64,000 nucleotides of DNA, taken from assembly GCA_030068145.1 (NCBI GenBank), contig JAPJBO010000121.1, positions 62,001-126,000 of the forward strand, given 5' to 3'. The position numbers and the translations under genes were made by a program. Below the pieces are notes generated by a model that did no database searches, was not told the DNA's origin, and saw only the letters and a program-made list of their open reading frames with translations. Numbering within the stretch: the first letter of the stretch is position 1; the number at the start of each line of letters is the position of its first letter. The stretch comes from Diplonema papillatum. Its lineage: Eukaryota > Euglenozoa > Diplonemea > Diplonemida > Diplonemidae. Positions 29,715 to 37,911 of the stretch are shown piece after piece.

Positions 29715-31034
29715 ATGGGCGTGGCGGTCGATGCTGCGGCGCTGGCGACAGAGGAGGTTCGGTACGCGGTGTTGTGCCGACAGCCGTTCGAGAAGAGCGA
29801 GGCGCGCCACGTCCTCATGGAAACAGGCGTGGTGCAGCGGATGCACCTGTGGACGCACGGGGACGTTCGGCAGGCCGGGAAGGTAGGGAAGGTCCGGCAG
29901 GCGGCGACAGAAGGCGAACAGAAGCCCGGCGCTGCCACGGCGGTGCTCGTCCTCACCGTGGCACGCAAGCACGCGACGGCAGAGACGTGGGCATGCGTGG
30001 AGAAGGACCCGCACGCGGCGATGACGCGGCTCTGCCGCCGGGCGGTGAAGGCGACTTCGGCGCAGACGCGCCTCGAAGCGGCCTCCATGTGGGGCGTGAC
30101 GTCGCAGCAGGGCCGCCGAGAGCTCCTGGTTCGCGTACCTGCGGGACACGTGGACGCCATCCTGCAGGGGTCGGGTAGGGATGGCTGCTTCTGGCGACCA
30201 GTCGGGAAGGAAGCGCGCGACGCCACGCCGGTCGTCGCATTAAATGCGGACGTGACGCGGGAGACCGCGTTGGCGTTGTTGAAGAAGTGCGGCGAGGCCG
30301 GGGGCGGTGTCGTTCTTGGTGGAAGGCGTCTTCTGCTGCGGGCGCGCGGGTCGGGGATGCTGGCGCGCGTGCGGGCGGCTGCTGGTGAGCACGCGGCGCC
30401 CCCGCTCGAAACGAAACTGCGGTACCTCGTGTCCGGTGCCAGGGCGCGAGAACACGAGGCCGACGTCGAGATGCTGCTCAGGCTCGCAGGCTGGGCTGCG
30501 ACGGTCACGACATCCTTCGTGAGAAGCGGATCGCGGACGTGCGTGGTGACGGGGGATGGCGGCCCGCCGTTCCGCGTCATCGAAAGGGAAGGGTCGCCCT
30601 TCATTGTCGTCAACGACTACGACAAGGGCGAGATGCCGCGGCCGCGTTCTAAGCGCCTCGCCTCCTCCCTCCCGACGACGCCCGGCCAGAGACGGCGCAT
30701 GAAGCTGCCCGCCGCCGAAGTTCATACGGATCCGGAGCCGGCTCCGTCCAACAAGCGGAAGCACGAGGAGGTGACACAGCCGGCGGAAGCGGGACAGTCG
30801 CTAATCCAGCGAGCTGTGGCCGGTGTGGTCGAGATGCTGTCCCCCCCGCGCCAGCGTCTGAAGGAGCCGGTCGAGGGTGAGAAGGCCGGTCACCGGCACG
30901 AGCTGTCCGATGGGGTGCGGGCTCCAGCGGAGTTTAAATGCGGCGATTGTCAGAAGACGATCCAGAAGGGCCGCATGCAGAGGAGGTGCGAAGAGTGCGG
31001 CGCCAGCGTGTGTGTCACGTGCTCGCGCGCCTGA
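29715..31034 (+). CDS. ORF1 of LINE copy B, zinc-motif protein (probably N-terminally truncated)
   Basis: 439 aa from the first ATG, but 18 further in-frame codons reading like protein (EAKKEGLWVAPSVDEAET) run back to the element junction at 29659, so the true start is probably lost. The body is mixed alpha/beta-like and rich in Ala/Arg. A proline/basic region is followed by a C-terminal zinc-binding pattern CGDCQKTIQKGRMQRRCEEC...CVTC (about 30936-31025), like a B-box or zinc ribbon. LINE ORF1 products typically bind element RNA. It ends at TGA 31032-31034, followed in the same frame by the first 2A module, with no other stop before ORF2. Confidence 0.75.
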   Translation: MGVAVDAAALATEEVRYAVLCRQPFEKSEARHVLMETGVVQRMHLWTHGDVRQAGKVGKVRQAATEGEQKPGAATAVLVLTVARKHATAETWACVEKDPHAAMTRLCRRAVKATSAQTRLEAASMWGVTSQQGRRELLVRVPAGHVDAILQGSGRDGCFWRPVGKEARDATPVVALNADVTRETALALLKKCGEAGGGVVLGGRRLLLRARGSGMLARVRAAAGEHAAPPLETKLRYLVSGARAREHEADVEMLLRLAGWAATVTTSFVRSGSRTCVVTGDGGPPFRVIEREGSPFIVVNDYDKGEMPRPRSKRLASSLPTTPGQRRRMKLPAAEVHTDPEPAPSNKRKHEEVTQPAEAGQSLIQRAVAGVVEMLSPPRQRLKEPVEGEKAGHRHELSDGVRAPAEFKCGDCQKTIQKGRMQRRCEECGASVCVTCSRA

Positions 31035-31088
31035 CTGCCGTCAAGCCACGACGCCCGCGCGGACGGCGATGCTGCGGGAGCCCGCTTG

Positions 31089-34000
31089 ATGCGATGTGGG
31101 GATGTGCATCCCAACCCTGGCCCCGGGCGCCGAGCGCTCGCCTCGACCGCCGCGGCGGCTTTCCGCCGCGGACGTCGCCGTCGACCGGCCGGCGCAGCCC
31201 GGTACGTTACCGCGCGTATGCAGCACCGCGCGCGGGGCGTGGGTTCCCGGGTTGCCTTGCGGCGTGAGCGTGTTGAATGTGCGTGGCTACCGTCGAAGCA
31301 CGACGCCCGTGAGTATGCGTACGCCGCGGGGGAACGGCTCTTGAGGTGCGGGGACGTCCACCCGAACCCTGGTCCCCCGCGCGATCTCACTCTTGCTGCA
31401 GTCAATGTTGGCTCGCTGGCCCTGCACATTGACGAGGTGCGGGCGATGGCGCCCGCAGACGCGATTGCGGTGCTGGAGACGTCGATGGGCGAGTTGCAGC
31501 AGGCGCAGGCGACGGACTATCTCGCGAGACCGTGCGCCGTCGACGGGTCGAGGTGGAAGACGCTGTGGGGGCCGCCGCAACCGCCGAAGCGCAGCAAGCA
31601 CTGTCCGCACGGAAACCCGCATTCCGGGCAGAAGGGGGGAGGAGTCGTTGTGCTTGCCAGGCAGCCGGGGGTGGCCCACCTGCTGCCCAACGAATCGCTG
31701 CAGGAAGTGCGCAACCGGGTCATCCACACGATGATCGCGACGGGGGTCGGACGGATGTTCGTACACTTCTTTGCCGTCTACGCCCCATCGGGGAACACGG
31801 CAGCGGCGTCCCGGGAGCGGCTCCTGCAGACGGTCCTCTTCGAGGCGCAGGCCATGGTGGGGCAGGCCCCGGCGGTCGTGATGGGCGACTTCAACACGGA
31901 CGTTGAGCGGTCGCCGGCGCTTCGGCATGCCCTCAGCAACGGGTGGACGGACGCAGCGCAGCTGCAGGCGGCGTGCGAGGGAGGACGACCGCCCAACACC
32001 TACACGGGCACGAACACGTCCGGCACGCGCATCGACTACGCCCTGATGAACCGCGCGGCCGCGTCCGCCTTTGTTGCATGCGAGACGATCGGGGTAGGGA
32101 GCGTGAGGGGCCACCGCTGCGTCCGGATTCGACTCGCGGTGCAGGCGTTCGAACAGCAGACATGGAGGTTCAACGTGCCGCGAGCGATACCCGTGAAGCC
32201 GGCAGGTAGGGTCGTCGAGGTCCCGAGGCTGGATGCCGTGTGCGCCGCCGCCCGCGAGGGGGACGTCGAAGGGGCGTGGATGGCGCTCTCCGCTCTGTGC
32301 GAGCAGTACCTGCTAGACCGCAGCGGGATGCCTGCCTGTGAGAGACGTGCGCACACCGGCCGCGGTAACTCGGAGCTGAAGATGACTCGCGTTGCGGCGA
32401 GGAGTACGCCGGACCGGGGCGTGGCGTGCGAGACGGAGCTGAGGCACGGGAATGCGATCCGGCGTCTGGAGCACTACGTCTACCAGCGAGCTCGCCTAGA
32501 AGCGTCCGGACCATTCCAGGTGCCCCAAGAACTCCGCTTGTGCTGGCTGCGCTGTCTCGCCGTGATCCGTGGCGGCGGGGTCGGCGAGCCGCCCCCCTCC
32601 GACCCGCCGAGCGCAGAGGTCGCTCGCGTTTACTTGCACGACGTACGACTGCGCAGTGCGAGATTCAACGCGGCTGCGGCGAGGGTACGGAAGAGGCAGC
32701 AACAGGAGAGGCAGCTGACGATGTTTGGGACGGATCGCCGGGCGCTTGTGTCGATGCTGCGGGGGGGTCCGGGGCAGGCGGCCGATGCGGTGCGGACAGC
32801 GGACGGGAGACTCACCGCCAACGTCGAGGAGATGGACGAGGTGCTGCAGGAGGCGTGGGACCCGATCCTGCGCATGTACGGGGAAGGACGCCCAGAGCCC
32901 GAGTACGAGGCGTTCCGCAGGGCCTTCGAGGGTTTTATTCCCCGCCGCCAGATGGACCTGCGGGATGTGACCGGGAGGGAGCTACGGGATGTTCTCAACA
33001 AGCGGAAGAAGAAGACTACGGCGTGTGGGGTGGACGGCTGGCGTTTGGACGAACTGAAGGCCCTGCCCGACGAGCTGCTGGACGGGTTCGCGACGCTTTT
33101 CAATCTGGTGGAGGAGCGAGGGGAGTGGCCGAAGGGTATGCTGACGTCGTTGGTGTCGCTCATACCAAAGACCGACGACACCTCGCCGACCAACTTGCGG
33201 CCAATCACCGTGACGAGCTGCGTCTATCGGTTATGGGCCTGCAGGCGTTTGCAAGACGTCATGGAGTGGCAGGACGGCTGGATTCTTCCGTCGCAGCACG
33301 GCTTCCGCAGAGGGCATCGGACGGACGACGTCCTCATGGAGCTGACGACGCTGATCGAGGAGACGCTGCTCGACGAGTCGAAGTCGCTGTACATGGTCGC
33401 ACTCGATTTCGCGAAGTGCTTCGACCGGGTACCGCAGGGGATCGTTCTCCGGCTTGCCGAAGGGATGGGCCTCGACGCGCGCATCCTGCGCCCCCTGCGC
33501 GCCATGTACCGTGGGATGAAGCGCCGGTTTAAGCTGCCGCTGGGCGTGGGTTCCGAGTTTGAGGTCACCAACGGTATCTTGCAGGGGTGCCCACTTTCGG
33601 TGATCCTCATCAACGCCTTGCTGTCGATAGTGCTCCGAGCGGTGTCGGCGCGCGTACCGGAGGTTTCGTCGGAGTCGCTGGCGGATGATGCCACGCTCTT
33701 CGCGTCCGTGGAGTCCGAGCTGCAGCAGGCGGTCGACGTCATCGCACAGTTCTGCGCCCTGACAGGGATGCGGCTGAACATGACGAAGACACTGGCGATG
33801 GGGATCCCCGCGGGCACGGTGCGGCAGCGTCGGCGGCGGCCCTATACGAGCGTGCTGGCAGTCGGCGACGAGACGATACCGACAGCGACGGCGGCGAAGA
33901 TCCTCGGTGTGCGTACGAGTGTCGCGAGCGTTCAGGCGGAACGTACCAACGACGCGCGTCTGAAGGCCCATAACGCATTGCTGGACAGGCTGAGCACCTC

Positions 34001-36176
34001 GCGCCTTCCATTCGATGTCCGCTGCGAGGTGGCGAGCTCCAATGTCCTCGGAAGCGTGCTGGCGGGGTGCTCGTACGAGGGGTACACGCAGACGTGCCTC
34101 AGGGGGCTGCGGTCGCGGGTAGTGAAGGGAGCTTTCGGGACGAAGCATCCGTCGAGGAATGTGACGGCGGTGCTGGCCATCCTGGCGAAAGCCCACCGAA
34201 TGGACCCACTGTTGGCTCGGCCGTACAGGATCCTGTGCTCGCTTTTCGACACGTGCGAGAGGCTCCCCCGCGTACACGCCCGCATGCTGAACATCGCCCG
34301 GCTTTACAGCCGGCACGGTGTGTTGTTGCCGAAGGCGCGCCTGGGACCTGTCGGGATCGCCATCTCTGACGGTTTCACGGTCGCGGGCATCGATTTCGAA
34401 GGCCACGACTTTGCGACCGCGGCGCTCGAGGGCCGCCGGCTTCTCGACATGGAGAGGGGCGAGAGGCACCACGCCATCCGGGCACGGCTACGGCAGACGA
34501 CCTGGACGCAGCTTGCGAGGCAACGGCCGTCTTACGACGGCGTGCAGGCAGGGGTGGACTGCAGGCGTACGAACGAGCTGCGCCTAGCGACGGCTGACGC
34601 TGGCGAGAAACGTGCGCTGGCGGTGATTCTGTCCGGGGGTGTGTTCCTCGCTGCGCGGTGGGGACGGAATGCGCGTGCGAACGGAGGGGCGGCCGGGACA
34701 GACGGGTCGCCGAGCTCCTCGGCGTCCGTGTCGTCGACCGCCTCTGATACGACCGGCAGCTTTGACGAGCACGTCTCCGAATCCTCCTCTTCGGAACCTC
34801 AGCGTCCGCCGCTGGACCGCGGCTGCAGGGACTGCGACCTGGGCGTCCAGGACACAGCGGATCACCTGTGGTGGGTGTGCCCCGCCTACGACGAGATTCG
34901 CGGCCGTCCTTGCTTCGCCGAACTCCTGCGGGCGGACCGGGCGAGGTGGCCGTCTTGCACGCGTGTGCATGGGGTTATTGTCGAAGGAATGCGGGTGGAG
35001 GTCGCGGCCCTTCACCGCCTCATGGCGGCGGTGTACACTGCACGCGTGGAGGCGGGGGCGCCGATGCTGTGGGGGGGATTGACACCTCGCCCACGCTTCG
35101 CCGGGGGCGAGGAGACGCACGGGGTGCTGGGGACGAGCTTTCCGCGGGCAGCTGCCGGGGACGGGAAGAACTGGGGCGGGGACGTGTTCCCGCAGTACGA
35201 CGCGGCGCGGCGGGCACAGCGTTCGCTGCGCTGGGACGTGCCCACCCCTCTGCCGCAACGCCCGCGCCTTCCCGTGCTTGTACCGGCTGCGCAGGCGGAC
35301 CCTCTGCTCCGCACGCAGTCGGTCTGCGATGCCTGCGCGAAGCAGAAGTGCGCGGTGTGCACTGGCATGCGAAGAAACTACAGCCTTGTAGTTGACCAGT
35401 GCTGCCAGGTGCACCACCGCCCTGACGACGGTCTGCGCATTCAGTGCTGCCGGGCGCATCGGCTGACGCGATGTGGGACCTGCCCGAACGCCGACGCGTG
35501 CTGCGGACGGGGGCATCACAGGGGTGGTGCTGGCCGCGACGGCAGCAGTGGCGACGGGGGTGGCGGTGGTCATGGCGGCCGCGGCCGTGGCCGCGGCCGC
35601 GGCGGCCGGGGCGGCGGAGACGACAGTGGCGGAGACGGTGGCGGCGGCCGCGGCACTGGTCGCGGCCGCGCACGCGGCGGCGCACGCGGTGGCGGTCGCG
35701 GCGGCGGCGGCGGTGGCGGTCGCGGCGAGAGCGACGGCCTCACAGGCCGGAAGCGGCGCGCGCCGTCCCCACCGGGACACCTACCAGCCGTGGCCGGAGA
35801 AGGCGGACGACGAAATCGCCCCCGAAGCGCGCCCCCCCGCCAGCAGGCAGGAAGCGACCCGCGCCTTGCACCCCCACGACCTCTCCCGCAGCCGCGCTGC
35901 GCGCACGACGACGACGCGCCGATCTCGGCGACGACGGCACTGGCCTCGCCGGCCCGAACACACCGCGCCCACCCGGCCCCGCCCGGCCCTCTTCGATGGC
36001 AGGCCCTGACTCGGGCTCTTTTTCTGATTCTGGTTCCGACCCTCCACGGGTCACACAACGAACGCGCCCTCCCGCCGGCTCTTCCCGGCTACTCACGTCC
36101 TCCGCATCGCGGCGTGCCTATCGGCGCAAACGAGAAAGCGAAGACTCCGATTCCTTTTCGGATTATGAGATCGTGA
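31089..36176 (+). CDS. ORF2 polyprotein of LINE copy B: 2A-2A-endonuclease-RT-zinc-RGG
   Basis: About 1695 aa; the frame is open from 31035, directly after the ORF1 TGA. Two 2A-like peptides open it (31092-31124, 31344-31376). APE endonuclease: VNVGSLA, VLETSM, VYAPSG, MGDFNTD, RIDYALM, GHRCVRI (residues about 100-345). RT: LIPKTDD, VALDFAKCFDRVP, NGILQGCPLSV, ESLADDATLFA (about 690-870). Then a zinc ribbon CRDCDLG...HLWWVC, a Cys cluster (about 35320-35515) and a Gly/Arg tract. One G is missing near 35779 relative to copies A and C, so the frame ends early at 36176. Otherwise it would end in SDPSGVT at 36259. It nicks the target and copies RNA there. Confidence 0.85.
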   Translation: MRCGDVHPNPGPGRRALASTAAAAFRRGRRRRPAGAARYVTARMQHRARGVGSRVALRRERVECAWLPSKHDAREYAYAAGERLLRCGDVHPNPGPPRDLTLAAVNVGSLALHIDEVRAMAPADAIAVLETSMGELQQAQATDYLARPCAVDGSRWKTLWGPPQPPKRSKHCPHGNPHSGQKGGGVVVLARQPGVAHLLPNESLQEVRNRVIHTMIATGVGRMFVHFFAVYAPSGNTAAASRERLLQTVLFEAQAMVGQAPAVVMGDFNTDVERSPALRHALSNGWTDAAQLQAACEGGRPPNTYTGTNTSGTRIDYALMNRAAASAFVACETIGVGSVRGHRCVRIRLAVQAFEQQTWRFNVPRAIPVKPAGRVVEVPRLDAVCAAAREGDVEGAWMALSALCEQYLLDRSGMPACERRAHTGRGNSELKMTRVAARSTPDRGVACETELRHGNAIRRLEHYVYQRARLEASGPFQVPQELRLCWLRCLAVIRGGGVGEPPPSDPPSAEVARVYLHDVRLRSARFNAAAARVRKRQQQERQLTMFGTDRRALVSMLRGGPGQAADAVRTADGRLTANVEEMDEVLQEAWDPILRMYGEGRPEPEYEAFRRAFEGFIPRRQMDLRDVTGRELRDVLNKRKKKTTACGVDGWRLDELKALPDELLDGFATLFNLVEERGEWPKGMLTSLVSLIPKTDDTSPTNLRPITVTSCVYRLWACRRLQDVMEWQDGWILPSQHGFRRGHRTDDVLMELTTLIEETLLDESKSLYMVALDFAKCFDRVPQGIVLRLAEGMGLDARILRPLRAMYRGMKRRFKLPLGVGSEFEVTNGILQGCPLSVILINALLSIVLRAVSARVPEVSSESLADDATLFASVESELQQAVDVIAQFCALTGMRLNMTKTLAMGIPAGTVRQRRRRPYTSVLAVGDETIPTATAAKILGVRTSVASVQAERTNDARLKAHNALLDRLSTSRLPFDVRCEVASSNVLGSVLAGCSYEGYTQTCLRGLRSRVVKGAFGTKHPSRNVTAVLAILAKAHRMDPLLARPYRILCSLFDTCERLPRVHARMLNIARLYSRHGVLLPKARLGPVGIAISDGFTVAGIDFEGHDFATAALEGRRLLDMERGERHHAIRARLRQTTWTQLARQRPSYDGVQAGVDCRRTNELRLATADAGEKRALAVILSGGVFLAARWGRNARANGGAAGTDGSPSSSASVSSTASDTTGSFDEHVSESSSSEPQRPPLDRGCRDCDLGVQDTADHLWWVCPAYDEIRGRPCFAELLRADRARWPSCTRVHGVIVEGMRVEVAALHRLMAAVYTARVEAGAPMLWGGLTPRPRFAGGEETHGVLGTSFPRAAAGDGKNWGGDVFPQYDAARRAQRSLRWDVPTPLPQRPRLPVLVPAAQADPLLRTQSVCDACAKQKCAVCTGMRRNYSLVVDQCCQVHHRPDDGLRIQCCRAHRLTRCGTCPNADACCGRGHHRGGAGRDGSSGDGGGGGHGGRGRGRGRGGRGGGDDSGGDGGGGRGTGRGRARGGARGGGRGGGGGGGRGESDGLTGRKRRAPSPPGHLPAVAGEGGRRNRPRSAPPRQQAGSDPRLAPPRPLPQPRCAHDDDAPISATTALASPARTHRAHPAPPGPLRWQALTRALFLILVPTLHGSHNERALPPALPGYSRPPHRGVPIGANEKAKTPIPFRIMRS
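31092..31124 (+). other. 2A-like ribosome-skipping peptide 1 (RCGDVHPNPGP)
   Basis: Codes for RCGDVHPNPGP. The NPGP ending with G-D-V upstream is the 2A signature, at which ribosomes skip the Gly-Pro bond. 2A-like peptides are known at the N-termini of APE-type LINE ORF2s. It is preceded by LPSSHDARADGDAAGARLM. Confidence 0.85.
31344..31376 (+). other. 2A-like ribosome-skipping peptide 2 (RCGDVHPNPGP)
   Basis: Same 11 residues as peptide 1, 252 bp downstream, but 7 of 11 codons use a different synonymous triplet. It is preceded by WLPSKHDAREYAYAAGERLL, similar to the segment before peptide 1, so a ~30-residue module was duplicated long ago and conserved. Confidence 0.85.
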
Positions 36177-36327
36177 GCAACTGCCAACAACAGTTGCAAC
36201 CGACTAGAGTTGCGCCGCGCCGAAAGCGCGGAAAAAGTGACCCTTCTGGAGTCACGTAGCGAAAAGCTGGCATAGTGTGGTACTCATTTGCTTGCAAATG
36301 ACTCCCCACTAACGCAACAAGACGACG
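36090..36327 (+). repeat. Conserved hairpin-rich 3' terminal region of LINE copy B
   Basis: Nearly identical in copies A (29410-29640) and C (36753-36991). Three potential stem-loops: CCGCGC-CGAAA-GCGCGG, GTGAC...GTCAC and CATTTGC-TT-GCAAATG. Such 3' structures usually recruit the LINE RT to its own RNA. Confidence 0.75.
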
Positions 36328-36335
36328 AAAAGTTG

Positions 36336-36991
36336 CGCGGCGGCGCACGCGGTGGCGGTCGCGGCGGCGGCGGCGGTGGCGGTCGCGGCGAGAGCGACGG
36401 CCTCACAGGCCGGAAGCGGCGCGCGCCGTCCCCACCGGGGACACCTACTAGCCGTGGCCGGAGAAGGCGGACGACGAAATCGCCCCCGAAGCGCGCCCCC
36501 CCGCCAGCAGGCAGGAAGCGACCCGCGCCTTGCACCCCCACGACCTCTCCCGCAGCCGCGCTGCGCGCACGACGACGACGCGCCGATCTCGGCGACGACG
36601 GCACTGGCCTCGCCGGCCCGAACACACCGCGCCCACCCGGCCCCGCCCGGCCCTCTTCGATGGCAGGCCCTGACTCGGGCTCTTTTTCTGATTCTGGTTC
36701 CGACCCTCCACGGGTCACACAACGAACGCGCCCTCCCGCCGTCTCTTCCCGGCTACTCACGTCCTCCGCATCGCGGCGTGCCTATCGGCGCAAACGAGAA
36801 AGCGAGGACTCCGATTCCTTTTCGGATTATGAGATCGTGAGCAACTGCCAACAACAGTTGCAACCGACTAGAGTTGCGCCGCGCCGAAAGCGCGGAAAAA
36901 GTGACCCTTCTGGAGTCACGTAGCGAAAAGCTGGCATAGTGTGGTACTCATTTGCTTGCAAATGACTCCCCACTAACGCAACAAGACGACG
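36336..36991 (+). mobile_element. LINE family 2, copy C (short 5'-truncated)
   Basis: Starts in the Gly/Arg tract immediately after AAAAGTTG at the end of copy B and ends with the shared 3' motif. Almost identical to the end of copy B except that it keeps the G lost in B, so its frame (36288-36923) runs through to SDPSGVT*. Followed by AAAAGTTGTGAAAAGTTGTG. Confidence 0.9.
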
Positions 36992-37911
36992 AAAAGTTGT
37001 GAAAAGTTGTGAATTGATTTGGAATTCTGTGATTTTTTCTGCTAGAAATTAGGTGGATCGCCCCAACTCCAGCATAATTATCATCACCAAAATCGGGCTG
37101 CTGATCGTTGTCCCACTTCAGCTGCGGGTTCGGCTGAGCTGTACGCTTTGGTCCATGTTTCTCCTCAGGTAGTTGAGGATCGCTGGGTACCATTGACCGA
37201 GAAACCACTGTTGAAGTGCGGGGTACCTCTGTTCTGGAAACGAGACTGTCAGACCTTGGACGGGCATCTGCTGGTGGCCCCAGAACGTGACGTGGTAGCT
37301 GTGTGCGCTACGTACAGGCAATAATGCGCTGTGGTCCCTTCATACACGATTTAATGAGCGGCAGTGCAGCAAAACGACTCCGTGAACTTTATGATCCTGA
37401 CCAGGCCACGTTGCTCAAGAAAGCTGCTGTTGGGGAACCCTGGGCTGGTGTACATTACCATTCAACTACCAGGAGACACTTGAACAAGAACAAAATAACA
37501 AAAAACGTTTGCGACTCTACCGAACACCACCCAACCGAGTTCAACAATACGAAAGCCGCCGGAATCACCGTCCCTGCATTCCAAGCGTCTACCAGAAAAG
37601 AGGTGGCAAAACCGGTGCGCCTCCCCCGAAACGGGGAGGTGAAAAACGTACCCACGAGTTGTCGCATCGGCTGGTGAGGGGGGGAGGGGTCGGGCGCACG
37701 ACCCCCTTCCTCTTTTTCTCCCCGGCATTCACTCTCCGCCAACGTCTGGAGCCCAACCCTACCGAAAAACAAAGAAGATAAATATAACGGTAGCACTATA
37801 AAAGAGTCCCGCCGGTAGAGTAATAATCTGCCCCACCGTCAAAGTAGCTGCAGTTTGCCGCACCTCTTCACTTGCAAAAAAGGGAGAGGTGACGCGAGCG
37901 ACGTTGTGGAC
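36992..37911. other. LINE target flank and unassigned region
   Basis: Starts with the LINE target repeat. From about 37043 to 37323 a plus-strand frame of 90-odd codons is open without ATG and reads like protein (VEDRWVPLTEKPLLKCGVPL, FWKRDCQTLDGHLLVAPERD), ending TAA; a minus-strand frame overlaps it. Neither was identified. Another open frame at 37303-37677 looks incidental. The last 100 bp form the leader of the ankyrin gene. Confidence 0.5.

Larger units (their letters stand above)
29659..36327 (+). mobile_element. LINE family 2, copy B (longest copy)
   Basis: 6.7-kb APE-type non-LTR retrotransposon. It begins right after AAAAGTTGTGAAAAGTTG (29641-29658) at the 3' end of copy A. Order: ORF1 with C-terminal zinc motif, TGA, two 2A-like peptides, endonuclease, RT, zinc ribbon, Cys cluster, RGG tract, hairpin-rich 3' end, AACAAGACGACG. 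The ORF1 frame is open right up to the left junction with no stop, so the copy is probably slightly 5'-truncated. Relative to copies A and C it has a 133-codon internal deletion and a 1-base deletion near 35779. Confidence 0.9.

Noticed and set aside
31035..31376. 2A-like peptides taken as a sign of an RNA virus insertion
   Set aside because: They sit directly before an APE endonuclease and LINE RT, where 2A-like peptides are known; no viral capsid or RNA-dependent RNA polymerase motif is present.
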